A stretch of DNA of 64,000 bases from Pseudomonas wenzhouensis (GTDB taxonomy: Bacteria; Pseudomonadota; Gammaproteobacteria; Pseudomonadales; Pseudomonadaceae), in contig NZ_CP072610.1 in NCBI RefSeq assembly GCF_021029445.1, positions 3,596,001-3,660,000 on the forward strand, written 5' to 3'. A program made the position numbers and the translations under genes. Shown piece after piece: positions 47,715 to 56,660 of this stretch (positions are counted from its first letter, which is position 1; every line of letters begins with the position of its first letter). The notes under the pieces were generated by a model. It had not been told where the DNA came from and searched no databases. It saw only the letters and a program-made list of their open reading frames with translations.

Positions 47715-48383
47715 TTATTGCACGCCTGGCAGCGGGCGCAGTGTCACCTCGACACGCCGGTTCTGTGCTCGCCCCTCGGCCGTGGCATTGCTCGCTACCG
47801 GCTGATCCGGCCCCATGCCACGCGTGCTCACCCGGCTCGGATCGACCCCTTGCGCCAGCAGATAGTCTGCCACGCTTTGTGCACGGCGCTGCGACAGCCC
47901 CATGTTGTAGCTGTGCGAGCCCGTGCTGTCGGTATGCCCAACCACCTCGATGCTGTTCTGGTTGTACTGGCGGAAGGAGTTGGCCAGGTTATTCAACGGC
48001 TGATAGAAGCTGCTGGCGATCTCTGCCGAATCAGTGGCGAAGGTGATGTTGCCGGGCATGATCAGCTGAATCACATCGCCCTGGCGCTGCACCTCGACGC
48101 CAGTACCCTGCATGCTGCGGCGCAACTCCTGTTCCTGTTGGTCGGCGTAGTAGCCGTAACCGGCGGCAGCGGCACCCGCCACGGCGGCGCCAATCAGCGC
48201 GCCCTTGCCACGGTCGTCATGATTGATCAGGGCGCCAGCCGCCGCACCGGCCAGCGCGCCCAGGCCGCCGTAGGTAGCAGTGCGATTGGAGCTTGGCGCA
48301 CTCTGCTCATAAGGGTTGCGAGAGGCGCAGCCGGTGAGCAGCAGCGCAGAGGTGCACAGGGCGATCAGGGACAGGCGGAACAT
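47715..48383 (-). CDS. OmpA-family lipoprotein, copy 2
   Basis: A 222-residue paralogue of the downstream gene with the same plan: signal peptide with lipobox LLTGC, glycine-zipper region (GGLGALAGAAAGALI, GAAAAGYGYY) and OmpA-like domain (VVGHTDSTGSHSYNMGLSQ, RRAQSVADYL, AQNRRVEVTL). The two copies are clearly a tandem duplication with moderate divergence. Likely role is non-covalent anchoring of the outer membrane to peptidoglycan. Confidence 0.93.
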   Translation of the reverse strand: MFRLSLIALCTSALLLTGCASRNPYEQSAPSSNRTATYGGLGALAGAAAGALINHDDRGKGALIGAAVAGAAAAGYGYYADQQEQELRRSMQGTGVEVQRQGDVIQLIMPGNITFATDSAEIASSFYQPLNNLANSFRQYNQNSIEVVGHTDSTGSHSYNMGLSQRRAQSVADYLLAQGVDPSRVSTRGMGPDQPVASNATAEGRAQNRRVEVTLRPLPGVQ

Positions 48384-48447
48384 GAAGGCATCTCCATGAA
48401 CAGTGAGTGATGGCCATTTGAGTCATCACTTGCCCAATAGTGCCCTG

Positions 48448-49092
48448 TCACGCTCGGATAAAAGGGTTCTCGCGCATCTCGTCGCCCAGACGGGTATCCG
48501 GGCCATGACCGGTGACCACGGTGGCATCTTCATCGAGACTGTACAGCCGCTGCCTGATCGAGCGCTCGATACTGGCGTAATCACCGCCCCACAGGTCGGT
48601 ACGCCCGATACCGCGCCGGAACAGGGTGTCACCGGCGATCAGCAGTTTGGCGTCTTCGAACCAGAAACTCATCGAACCCGGCGTATGCCCGGGTGTGTGC
48701 AGCGCCACCCCACAACCGCAGGCCAGCTCTTCATCATCGGCCAGCCATCTGTCCGGTGCCGGCACTGGCGTGTAAGGCACACCGAACATGTTGCACTGCA
48801 TCTCCAGGTTGTCCCAGAGGAACTGATCTGCCTTATGCAAATGCAGCGTAGCGCCGGTTTTCTCCTTCATCTGCCCGGAAGCGAGGAAGTGATCGAGATG
48901 AGCGTGCGTGTGAATGATGCTCACCACCTTGAGGCCATGAGCCTCCAGGCGCGCCATGATCAGATCGGGATTACCGCCCGGATCGACCACGATGGCCTGC
49001 TTCGTCACAGAGTCGCCAATGATCGTGCAGTTGCACTGCAAAGGGCCAACGGGGAAGGTTTCGCGTATTAGCGCGGTTTTTGCGGGTTCCAT
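48448..49092 (-). CDS. MBL-fold hydrolase, glyoxalase II-like (YcbL/GloC group)
   Basis: A 214-residue metallo-beta-lactamase-fold hydrolase. The metal motif THAHLDH (His63, His65, Asp67, His68) is followed by HTPGHTPGSMSFW and LIAGDTLFRRGIGRTDLWGG. These match short (type II-like) hydroxyacylglutathione hydrolases such as GloC. Substrate inferred from family. This is the last core-type gene; the integrase of the island begins 50 bp away in the opposite direction. Confidence 0.9.
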   Translation of the reverse strand: MEPAKTALIRETFPVGPLQCNCTIIGDSVTKQAIVVDPGGNPDLIMARLEAHGLKVVSIIHTHAHLDHFLASGQMKEKTGATLHLHKADQFLWDNLEMQCNMFGVPYTPVPAPDRWLADDEELACGCGVALHTPGHTPGSMSFWFEDAKLLIAGDTLFRRGIGRTDLWGGDYASIERSIRQRLYSLDEDATVVTGHGPDTRLGDEMRENPFIRA

Positions 49093-49112
49093 GGGTATTC
49101 CTGTAGGATTAA

Positions 49113-49130
49113 TGGCACATTTTTGGCACA
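49113..49130 (+). repeat. Direct repeat upstream of the integrase
   Basis: TGGCACA occurs at 49113-49119 and again at 49124-49130, 11 bp apart start to start, about one helical turn. It could be an arm-type integrase site, an operator or part of the attachment site. Confidence 0.45.
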
Positions 49131-49142
49131 GTGCGATTGACG

Positions 49143-50255
49143 ATGGCGACGATCAGGAAGAAAGGTCCATACCAGTGGCACGCCCAAATCAGGCGTAAAG
49201 GGTGGCCCCAACAGACCCGCACTTTCAACACCCAGGCTGAAGCGAAAGCTTGGGCAACGATGATCGAGCGCGAAATGGACGCCGGCATCTTCGTCAGCCG
49301 TAACGAAGCGGAATCGACCTCCTTCGCCAAAGCCCTGGAGATGTACGCCGAGCAGGTTACTAGCAAGAAGCGCAGTAGCGACTCCGAGCTATCCCGCATC
49401 CAGGCTCTGCAACGCCATCCGCTGGCCCTACGATCACTCGCCAGTATCCGTGGCGCCGACATGGCCAGCTACCGCGATCAACGCCTCGCAGAGGGGCTGG
49501 CAGCGGCCACAGTCCGTCGCGAGCTTGCTTTGATTTCTCATGTCTTCACCATCGCTCGCAAAGAGTGGCGTATGGAGTCCTTGAGCAACCCCGTGGAGCT
49601 GATTCGCCAGCCCAGTGTTGATGACGCCAGAGATAGGCGCATCTTGAGCGCAGACGTTTGGACACTGCGCGACGGCGTACTGATTTGCGAGCACCTCGAT
49701 GAGCTGGAAATGATTTACCGCTACTCGCGCTCGGCCGAGCTGCCGAAGATCGTCGCCTTCGCCGTGGAAACGGCGATGCGCCGAAGCGAGATAACCGGCC
49801 TGCTGCGCAGCAACGTAAACCTGGCCAAGCGGGTCGCCCTACTGCCCATGACCAAGAACGGAACCGCCCGTGGCGTCCCCCTATCCAGCAAGGCGGTGGA
49901 GATAATGGAAAGTCTCACCAAACGCGACGATGGCCGCTGTTTTAGAAGCCGGCCAGATTCAATCACCAAGGCCTTCGCGGACGCCATCGTCGATGCACGC
50001 AGTGCCTACGCAGAAGGGCTAAGCCTTCACCTCAAACAGAAAAAGCTTTCTCAGGCCAAGATCGACAAGCACATCAGCGACGATCCGTTTCTGATGAACT
50101 TGCGCTTCCATGACCTACGCCATGAAGCCACCTCGCGCATGGCCGAAATTTTCCCACTGCACGAACTGACCAAGATCACAGGACACCAAGACACTCGAAT
50201 GCTGATGCGGTACTACCACCCAAAGACTGAAGACTTAGCTAAAAAACTCTCATAG
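49143..50255 (+). CDS. int: Tyrosine recombinase (phage/island integrase)
   Basis: A 370-residue site-specific integrase. The N-terminal arm-binding part (MATIRKKGPYQWHAQIRRKGW) and a core-binding SAM-like domain (about 58-150) precede the catalytic domain. The active-site residues read Arg213 (AMRRSEITGLL), Lys238, HDLRHEAT (His323, Arg326), His348 (ITGHQDTRML) and nucleophile Tyr357 (RYYHP). All are present, so the enzyme looks intact. ATG at 49143 is preferred to a GTG at 49131. It faces into the island. Confidence 0.93.
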   Translation: MATIRKKGPYQWHAQIRRKGWPQQTRTFNTQAEAKAWATMIEREMDAGIFVSRNEAESTSFAKALEMYAEQVTSKKRSSDSELSRIQALQRHPLALRSLASIRGADMASYRDQRLAEGLAAATVRRELALISHVFTIARKEWRMESLSNPVELIRQPSVDDARDRRILSADVWTLRDGVLICEHLDELEMIYRYSRSAELPKIVAFAVETAMRRSEITGLLRSNVNLAKRVALLPMTKNGTARGVPLSSKAVEIMESLTKRDDGRCFRSRPDSITKAFADAIVDARSAYAEGLSLHLKQKKLSQAKIDKHISDDPFLMNLRFHDLRHEATSRMAEIFPLHELTKITGHQDTRMLMRYYHPKTEDLAKKLS

Positions 50256-50307
50256 CAAAGTCACCACAGACAAACCTCGCACCGACCCGCAAAAATCAGG
50301 GACAAAG

Positions 50308-52017
50308 ATGATAAATTCAATAACAATTGAAAATTTCATGCGCATCGACAATGCAACCACCATACCACTGGGGCCAGTGACTCTATTAGTCGGTGAAAAT
50401 GGATCAGGCAAGTCATCAATACTCAAAGCCGTCCACTGGTCAGTAAGGTGTGCAGTTCTAAGAGACCCAAACCAAAAAACCACCTTAGAACAAATGGACT
50501 ACACCCCGAGTCGCGATTTCCTACAACTGCCACACAAGAAGAGACTTCAGAGCGGAGAAAGCGCACCGCGCATCAAAGTCACATTTAGCACAACAAATGG
50601 CGACACGACTATTGGCGTGTACTCCGCAAGAAACGATGCAGGAACCAAAACGTCAATCACAGGACCAATGGCATCAAGCTTTACCGCCGACCAACAACTC
50701 ACCGCATACATTCCAGGGCTTGCCGGCCTTGCTGAGACCGAAACTCTTCTTGCCACCCCCGTCCTCCACCGCAGAGCGGCCTCGGGAGAAGGCGGTTCAG
50801 TTTTACGACACATACTGCTCGGCCTAGGACTAAAAGGGAATGAAAGCCTAGAGGAGCCCGCGGAACTCACAGATCTCAATCACTGGGTAGGAAAAGTATT
50901 TCCCGGAACACGATTTTGGGTAAAGTTTGATCGCTTACGTGATATTCATATAGAAGCAAAATTCTTAACACCCGAAATGAAGACCAGCAAACGCACCCTG
51001 GACTCCCAGTGGAGACCACTGGAAATGGCTGGCACCGGCTTCCTTCAGGTAGTACAAATATTCGCCTATCTACTACACTTCAAACCAAAATTACTTCTCA
51101 TAGACGAACCCGACTCACATCTCCACCCAGGCACCCAAGAACTTCTGATAAAAGCAATCGAAGAGGCTGCTTTAAAATTCCCTGACACTCAATTTCTATT
51201 AACGACACACTCACCAAGCCTAGTAAGGGCATCAGGATCTGTATCTAAAGTAAACTGGATAAGTGACGGGAAACTCCGACAAGAAAAAGAAGACACAATT
51301 AGACAGCGCATGGGCTGGGGAGCCCTAGACAAAGAGATAATTCTTTTCACCGAAGATGGCAACATGAAATACATGAAAAATATTGTCAATCAATGGCCAG
51401 ACCTAGCCAGAAAGGTTTTAATATGGCCCACCTTCGGTTCAAGCGGCCTTCAGCGCGGCGGATCAATTATTAAACTAAAAGAAGCCATGTCAATCGGCGC
51501 ACTTATTCACCGCGACCGCGACTTCATGTCCGACTCAGATAAAATTCAGTGGGAAAAGAAAATGGAGTATGACACCCACAAAATCCCGCTATGGATGCCC
51601 GAAGGCTCTGACATAGAATCAGAACTATGCAAACCACAACATATAGCCAATGTATTTTCGATTGACCTGCATACTGCAGAGTCACTTTTAGACGATGCTT
51701 TAAAATCCTTAAACAGCACAGAAGTCGAGCGCGACTTCAACTCCGCTTACCAATCAGCAATTGGAGGCTTACCTAAAGAATCTGTTGAGTTCCCGTCCAA
51801 ACGATGGAAGGATTTAGGTGAGTACGGCGTAAAAACGATAAAGGGCAAAGTATTACTTGAAGCAATTAAAGCCACTGCCAAAAAACGCTACGAAGGAACT
51901 TCTGAAGCAGCAAAACTTTCTGGTCTAAGCAGGCTAGCCATACCAAGCTTTCCCATACACGAAGATCTTCGCGCCTTAATTGAAGCAGAAGTCAAAAGCA
52001 AAAAGATTACTTCGTAA
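50308..52017 (+). CDS. OLD-like AAA ATPase with C-terminal Toprim-like domain
   Basis: A 569-residue, stand-alone gene with lower GC and different codon use from its neighbours. The ABC/SMC-type ATPase has Walker A GENGSGKS (29-36), a signature-like MAGTGFLQVVQI (240-251), Walker B LLLIDEPDSHLHP (262-274) and switch His TTHSPS (about 299-304). The C-terminal part has an acidic FTEDGN (Glu349-Asp350) followed by ALIHRDRDFM (Asp403, Asp405), the E...DxD spacing of a Toprim nuclease/DUF4435-like domain. Relatives are anti-phage effectors (OLD, GajA, PARIS). Exact family not resolved; a defence role is inferred. Confidence 0.8.
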   Translation: MINSITIENFMRIDNATTIPLGPVTLLVGENGSGKSSILKAVHWSVRCAVLRDPNQKTTLEQMDYTPSRDFLQLPHKKRLQSGESAPRIKVTFSTTNGDTTIGVYSARNDAGTKTSITGPMASSFTADQQLTAYIPGLAGLAETETLLATPVLHRRAASGEGGSVLRHILLGLGLKGNESLEEPAELTDLNHWVGKVFPGTRFWVKFDRLRDIHIEAKFLTPEMKTSKRTLDSQWRPLEMAGTGFLQVVQIFAYLLHFKPKLLLIDEPDSHLHPGTQELLIKAIEEAALKFPDTQFLLTTHSPSLVRASGSVSKVNWISDGKLRQEKEDTIRQRMGWGALDKEIILFTEDGNMKYMKNIVNQWPDLARKVLIWPTFGSSGLQRGGSIIKLKEAMSIGALIHRDRDFMSDSDKIQWEKKMEYDTHKIPLWMPEGSDIESELCKPQHIANVFSIDLHTAESLLDDALKSLNSTEVERDFNSAYQSAIGGLPKESVEFPSKRWKDLGEYGVKTIKGKVLLEAIKATAKKRYEGTSEAAKLSGLSRLAIPSFPIHEDLRALIEAEVKSKKITS

Positions 52018-52088
52018 TTATCTTACCAAACCCAGCATGTGCGCTAGGACAGACCTAACTTCCATCCTTTGGCTATCAAACTTGCAAC

Positions 52089-52436
52089 TCACGTCACTTT
52101 GAGAACATGCCACCTCCCTTGCCCCAAACGCCGCCGAACAAACAGCCTGAATATTTCAGGCTTAGGTGGCTGTTTGCGCTTATGTCGCCGCTGATTACAC
52201 ACAAGACAAGCGGCAACGATATTGCTCCGCCCATCCCCACCCCCATCTTGCCGAGCAAGCAGATGTTCAGCAGTACACTGGAACTGCCTAGCCTGACCAA
52301 GAGTAATACCGTGAAGGCGAGCGAAGTGCTCGATGGAACCTCGCCACATTGGAAAGCCGCAGTAATAGCAGCGACCACCTTGGCGTTCGAAGGCTGTAGA
52401 GCGGGACTTGATGAGAGTTTTCGATTGAGTAGGCAC
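52089..52436 (-). CDS. HNH endonuclease
   Basis: A 115-residue HNH nuclease. It has zinc-binding CYYCG near residue 23, the catalytic histidine region in CTAEHLLARQDGG, the Asn in SNIVAACLVCNQRR and the second CxxC (CLVC). This spacing is typical of small free-standing HNH proteins in phages and islands. It is the only gene of the island on the minus strand. Partner and target unknown. Confidence 0.85.
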   Translation of the reverse strand: MPTQSKTLIKSRSTAFERQGGRCYYCGFPMWRGSIEHFARLHGITLGQARQFQCTAEHLLARQDGGGDGRSNIVAACLVCNQRRHKRKQPPKPEIFRLFVRRRLGQGRWHVLKVT

Positions 52437-52722
52437 GGCGGCCTCCTAATAAACTAAGGAAGTCCGCTGTGCTCTTCTGAGCTACACACGGTACCAGTCG
52501 AGTCACTCGTACTGGCCCAACATCGGCCCTTCTGGGTCACGACAAGGGAAATCTACGCCCTCCAGCTCATGATCGGCAAGCCCTCGAACTTTAGCCGCTA
52601 AAATCCGTCTGCCCTGCCTGCCCCACCCAATCAACGCCAAACAAGGTACATTTGCGCCAATCGAGCACGATCAGCAGTGCCGGAATGGAGCGACCATGCC
52701 GGCTTGAAAGGGAATTGGGGTT
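52437..52722. other. Intergenic region before the type I operon
   Basis: 286 bp without a supportable gene. It should contain the hsdR promoter, but no convincing -35/-10 pair was seen. A GGGG-rich ribosome site lies just before the hsdR ATG at 52723. Confidence 0.4.
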
Positions 52723-55092
52723 ATGGACAAAAAGTCGCTTTCCGAACGGGACATCTGCAGCAAATACATCGCCCCTGCCATCCAGCAGGCTGGCTGGGAC
52801 ATGCACAAGCAGGTGCGCGAGGAAGTCAGCTTCACCAAGGGCCGCATCATCGTCCGGGGCAAGCTGCACAGTCGGGGCGAATCCCGCCGGGCCGACTTCA
52901 TCCTCTACCACCAGGCCAACCTGCCGCTCGCCGTGATTGAGGCAAAGGACAACAAGCACTCGATTGGCTCCGGCATGCAGCAGGCGCTGGGTTATGCAGA
53001 GGCGCTGGATGTGCCCTTTGTGTTCTCCAGCAATGGCGATGGCTTTCTGTTCCATGACCGCAGCCGCACCGGTAGCCAGCTAGAAACCGAACTGCCCCTC
53101 AACCAGTTCCCCGGCCCGGATGAACTCTGGCAGCGCTACTGCCAGTGGAAGGGCCTGGATGACCAGGCCCAGCACAAGGTTGCCGCGCCCTATTACGACG
53201 ACGGCTCTGGGCGCATGCCGCGTTACTACCAGATGAATGCCATCAACCGCACGGTTGAAGCAGTAGCCCGTGGGCAGGACCGGGTGCTGCTGGTCATGGC
53301 CACCGGCACCGGGAAAACCTACACCGCGTTCCAGATCATCTGGCGGCTGTGGAAGTCCAAACAGAAGAAACGCATCCTGTTCCTGGCTGACCGCAACATC
53401 CTGGTCGACCAGACCAAGAACAACGACTTCAAGCCCTTCGGCCAGGCGATGACCAAAATCGCCAAACGGCAGATCGATACCTCCTACGAGATCTACCTGT
53501 CGCTCTATCAGGCCGTCACCGGCGCTGAAGAAGAGATGAACGTCTACAAGCAGTTCTCCCGCGACTTCTTCGACCTGATCGTTATCGACGAATGCCACCG
53601 CGGCAGCGCCGCCGAGGATTCCGCCTGGCGCGAGATTCTCGACTACTTCTCCAGCGCCACCCACGTCGGCCTCACCGCCACGCCGAAGGAAACCAAGGAC
53701 GTTTCCAGCACCACCTACTTCGGTGAGCCGGTGTACAGCTACACCTTGAAGCAAGGCATCGAAGATGGCTTTCTCGCGCCCTACAAAGTGGTGCGCATCG
53801 ACTTCGACAAAGACCTGCAAGGCTGGCGGCCACCCAAGGGCATGCTCGACAAGAATGGCGAGCTGATCGAAGACCGCATCTACAACCTCAAGGACATGGA
53901 TCGCACCCTGGTCATCGAGGCGCGCACCCAACTGGTCGCCCAGAAGGTCACCGAGTTCCTCAAAGCCACCGATCCATTCCAGAAGACCATCATCTTCTGC
54001 GACGACATTAATCACGCCGAGCGCATGCGCCAAGCCCTGGTCAACCTCAACCCCGAGCGCGTGACCGAGAACCGCAAGTACGTCATGCGCATCACCGGTG
54101 ATGACCAGGAAGGCAAGGCCGAGCTGGATAACTTCATCAACCCGGAAGAGCGCTACCCGGTAATTGCCACCACCAGCAAGCTGATGACCACCGGCGTCGA
54201 TGCCCAGACCTGCAAGCTGATCGTGCTCGACCAGCACATCAAGTCGATGACCGAGTTCAAGCAGATCATCGGTCGCGGCACCCGCATCAACGAGGACTTC
54301 GGCAAGTACTGGTTCACCATCATGGACTTGAAGAAGGCCACCGAGCTGTTCGCCGACCCGGCCTTTGATGGCGACCCAGTTGTGATTTACGAGCCAGGGT
54401 CAGACGAGCCACCCGTACCGCCCGAGGAGCCTGAGGGTAGCGACACCGAGCAATCAGGTAGTGGAGAAGACGATCCCACCACTGCAGGGCCTGGCGAAGG
54501 TGGTGGTGGCGAAAACCCACGCATCAAATATGTCGTAGCAGGAGTTCCAGTCTTCGTCATCGCCGAGCGCGTGCAGTACTACGGCCCGGATGGCCGACTG
54601 ATCACCGAATCGCTGCACGACTACACCCGCGCCTGCGTACAAAAGCAGTTCGCCTCGCTGGATGACTTCCTGCGTCGCTGGAGCGATGCCGAGCAGAAGA
54701 AGGCCATCATCGACGAAATGGCCACCCAGGGCGTGATGTGGGAAGCCCTGGCCGAAGAAGTGGAAAAGAAACAGGGCAAGCCCCTCGATCCGTTCGACCT
54801 GATCTGTCATGTCGCCTTCGACCAGCCACCGCTGTCGCGCAAGGAGCGCGCCGAGCAGGTGAAAAAGCGCAACTACTTCGCCAAGTATTCTGGCGCAGCC
54901 CGCCAGGTGCTGGAAGCACTGCTGGATAAATACGCCGACACCGGCATCGAGCATATCGAGGACATCAAAATCCTCCAGCTCGATCCGTTCAGCCAGATTG
55001 GTGCACCCATCGAGTTGGTGAAAGCCTTTGGCGGCAAGGCTGGCTACAACAAGGCCATTCATGAGCTGGAAGACGAGCTATACGCCAGTTAG
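52723..55092 (+). CDS. hsdR: Type I restriction enzyme, R subunit (EcoEI-like)
   Basis: HsdR is the translocating nuclease of the type I complex. The 789-residue product has the nuclease core D58...E73-x-K75 ([15 protein letters not shown]). The SF2 helicase follows: Walker [10 protein letters not shown] (191-199), DECH (289-292), GLTATP (316-321), the second RecA lobe with GRGTRI, then an EcoEI-type C-terminal domain. Between them lies an acidic Gly/Ser/Pro-rich linker (about 558-602). The short size fits the EcoEI subgroup. hsdM follows after 98 bp. Confidence 0.95.
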   Translation: MDKKSLSERDICSKYIAPAIQQAGWDMHKQVREEVSFTKGRIIVRGKLHSRGESRRADFILYHQANLPLAVIEAKDNKHSIGSGMQQALGYAEALDVPFVFSSNGDGFLFHDRSRTGSQLETELPLNQFPGPDELWQRYCQWKGLDDQAQHKVAAPYYDDGSGRMPRYYQMNAINRTVEAVARGQDRVLLVMATGTGKTYTAFQIIWRLWKSKQKKRILFLADRNILVDQTKNNDFKPFGQAMTKIAKRQIDTSYEIYLSLYQAVTGAEEEMNVYKQFSRDFFDLIVIDECHRGSAAEDSAWREILDYFSSATHVGLTATPKETKDVSSTTYFGEPVYSYTLKQGIEDGFLAPYKVVRIDFDKDLQGWRPPKGMLDKNGELIEDRIYNLKDMDRTLVIEARTQLVAQKVTEFLKATDPFQKTIIFCDDINHAERMRQALVNLNPERVTENRKYVMRITGDDQEGKAELDNFINPEERYPVIATTSKLMTTGVDAQTCKLIVLDQHIKSMTEFKQIIGRGTRINEDFGKYWFTIMDLKKATELFADPAFDGDPVVIYEPGSDEPPVPPEEPEGSDTEQSGSGEDDPTTAGPGEGGGGENPRIKYVVAGVPVFVIAERVQYYGPDGRLITESLHDYTRACVQKQFASLDDFLRRWSDAEQKKAIIDEMATQGVMWEALAEEVEKKQGKPLDPFDLICHVAFDQPPLSRKERAEQVKKRNYFAKYSGAARQVLEALLDKYADTGIEHIEDIKILQLDPFSQIGAPIELVKAFGGKAGYNKAIHELEDELYAS

Positions 55093-55106
55093 CCATGGCC
55101 TTGTAG

Positions 55107-55134
55107 GGTGGGCAACGGCGCAGCCTTGCCCACC
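55107..55134. repeat. Palindromic repeat between hsdR and hsdM
   Basis: GGTGGGCAA (55107-55115) and TTGCCCACC (55126-55134) form a perfect 9-bp hairpin, preceded by GTAG. The GTAGGGTGGGC style resembles dispersed palindromes common in Pseudomonas genomes. It sits 15 bp after the hsdR stop. Confidence 0.6.
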
Positions 55135-55190
55135 TGACCCACCGACATCATTACAATCCCCAGCTTTGCCGCACCTATCGAGAATTTGTT

Positions 55191-56660
55191 ATGTCCATCA
55201 GCTCAACCATCAAATCCATCCAGGACATCATGCGCAAGGACGTGGGCGTCGACGGCGACGCACAGCGCATCGGCCAGCTGGTCTGGCTGCTGTTCCTCAA
55301 GATCTTCGATGACCGCGAGCTGGAGTGGGAGCTGCTGGACGACAACTACCGCTCGCCCATCCCCGACAGCTGCCGCTGGCGTACCTGGGCCGCCGACCCG
55401 GAAGGCATGACCGGCGATGCGCTGAAGGACTTCATCGACAACAACCTCTTCCCGCAGCTGCAGAACCTGCACGAATACAGCACCACGCCGGCCGCCTTCG
55501 TGGTGCGCAGCGTGTTTGAAGACGCCTACAACTACATGAAGTCCGGCCAGTTGCTGCGCCAGGTCATCAACAAGATTCAGGAAGGCGTGGACTTCAACAA
55601 GGCCCAGGAACGCCACGAGTTCGGCAACCTCTACGAGCAGCTGCTGCGCGACCTGCAGAGCGCCGGTAACGCCGGGGAGTTCTACACCCCGCGCCCGGTC
55701 ACCGAGTTCATGGTGCGCATGGTCGATCCCAAGCTGGACGAAAAGGTCATGGACCCGGCCTGCGGCACCGGCGGCTTCCTCACCTGTGCCATCGAGCACA
55801 AGCGCAGCCGCTACGTGAAAACCGCCGAGGACGAACGCATCCTCCAGGCCAGCATCTTCGGCGTGGAGAAAAAGCCGCTGCCACACCTGCTGGCCACCAC
55901 CAACATGATCCTGCACGGCATCGAGGTGCCGAGCCAGATCCGCCACGACAACACCCTGAGCAAACCGCTGATCAGCTGGGGCCCGAGCGAGCGCGTGCAC
56001 TGCATCGTCGCCAACCCGCCCTTCGGCGGCATGGAAGAAGACGGCATCGAAACCAACTTCCCCGCCGCCTTCCGCACCCGCGAAACCGCCGACCTGTTTC
56101 TGGTGCTGATCATGCAGCTGCTCAAGGACGGCGGCCGCGCCGCCGTGGTGCTGCCCGATGGTTTTCTGTTTGGTGAAGGCATCAAGAGCCGCATCAAGGA
56201 AAAGCTGCTCACCGAGTGCAACCTGCACACCATCGTTCGCCTGCCCAACGGCGTGTTCAACCCCTACACCGGCATCAAGACCAATCTGCTGTTCTTCACC
56301 AAGGGCACACCGACCAAAGACGTGTGGTTCTACGAGCACCAGTACCCGGCCGGCTACAAGAGCTACTCCAAGACCAAGCCCATGCGCATCGAAGAGTTCG
56401 CGGTGGAGGAAGCCTGGTGGGGCAGCGAAGCCGATGGCTTTGCCGCCCGGGTGGAAAACCAGTTCGCCTGGAAGGTCGGCATCGAGGAGCTGCAAGCACG
56501 CAACTGGAACCTGGACTGCAAGAACCCGCACATCGGCGAGCAGGTCAGCCACGACCCGGACGAACTGCTGCGCAACTACGCCAGCCTGCAAGGCGAGATC
56601 AACAGCCTGCGCGACCAGCTCAAGGCCGTGCTGGCAGAAGCCCTGGAGCGCCAGGTATGA
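55191..56660 (+). CDS. hsdM: Type I restriction enzyme, M subunit
   Basis: HsdM is the adenine-N6 methyltransferase of the type I complex and, with HsdS, protects host DNA. The 489-residue product has an N-terminal helical HsdM_N domain (about 8-130), SAM motif I VMDPACGTGGFL (186-197) and catalytic NPPFGG (275-280). The C-terminal part ends in a coiled region (EINSLRDQLKAVLAEALERQ). Its stop overlaps the hsdS start (ATGA), so the two are translationally coupled. Confidence 0.96.
   Translation: MSISSTIKSIQDIMRKDVGVDGDAQRIGQLVWLLFLKIFDDRELEWELLDDNYRSPIPDSCRWRTWAADPEGMTGDALKDFIDNNLFPQLQNLHEYSTTPAAFVVRSVFEDAYNYMKSGQLLRQVINKIQEGVDFNKAQERHEFGNLYEQLLRDLQSAGNAGEFYTPRPVTEFMVRMVDPKLDEKVMDPACGTGGFLTCAIEHKRSRYVKTAEDERILQASIFGVEKKPLPHLLATTNMILHGIEVPSQIRHDNTLSKPLISWGPSERVHCIVANPPFGGMEEDGIETNFPAAFRTRETADLFLVLIMQLLKDGGRAAVVLPDGFLFGEGIKSRIKEKLLTECNLHTIVRLPNGVFNPYTGIKTNLLFFTKGTPTKDVWFYEHQYPAGYKSYSKTKPMRIEEFAVEEAWWGSEADGFAARVENQFAWKVGIEELQARNWNLDCKNPHIGEQVSHDPDELLRNYASLQGEINSLRDQLKAVLAEALERQV

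Noticed and set aside
46863..48410. 515-codon open frame antisense to both OmpA-like genes
   Set aside because: Runs across two convincing lipoprotein genes and a terminator; no recognisable domain.
50308..52017. Direct naming of the ATPase gene as PARIS AriA or Gabija GajA
   Set aside because: No AriB/GajB partner gene is adjacent and the by-eye motif match is not specific enough; kept as OLD-like.
53080..54237. 385-codon open frame antisense to hsdR
   Set aside because: Shadow of the helicase domain; no motif of its own.
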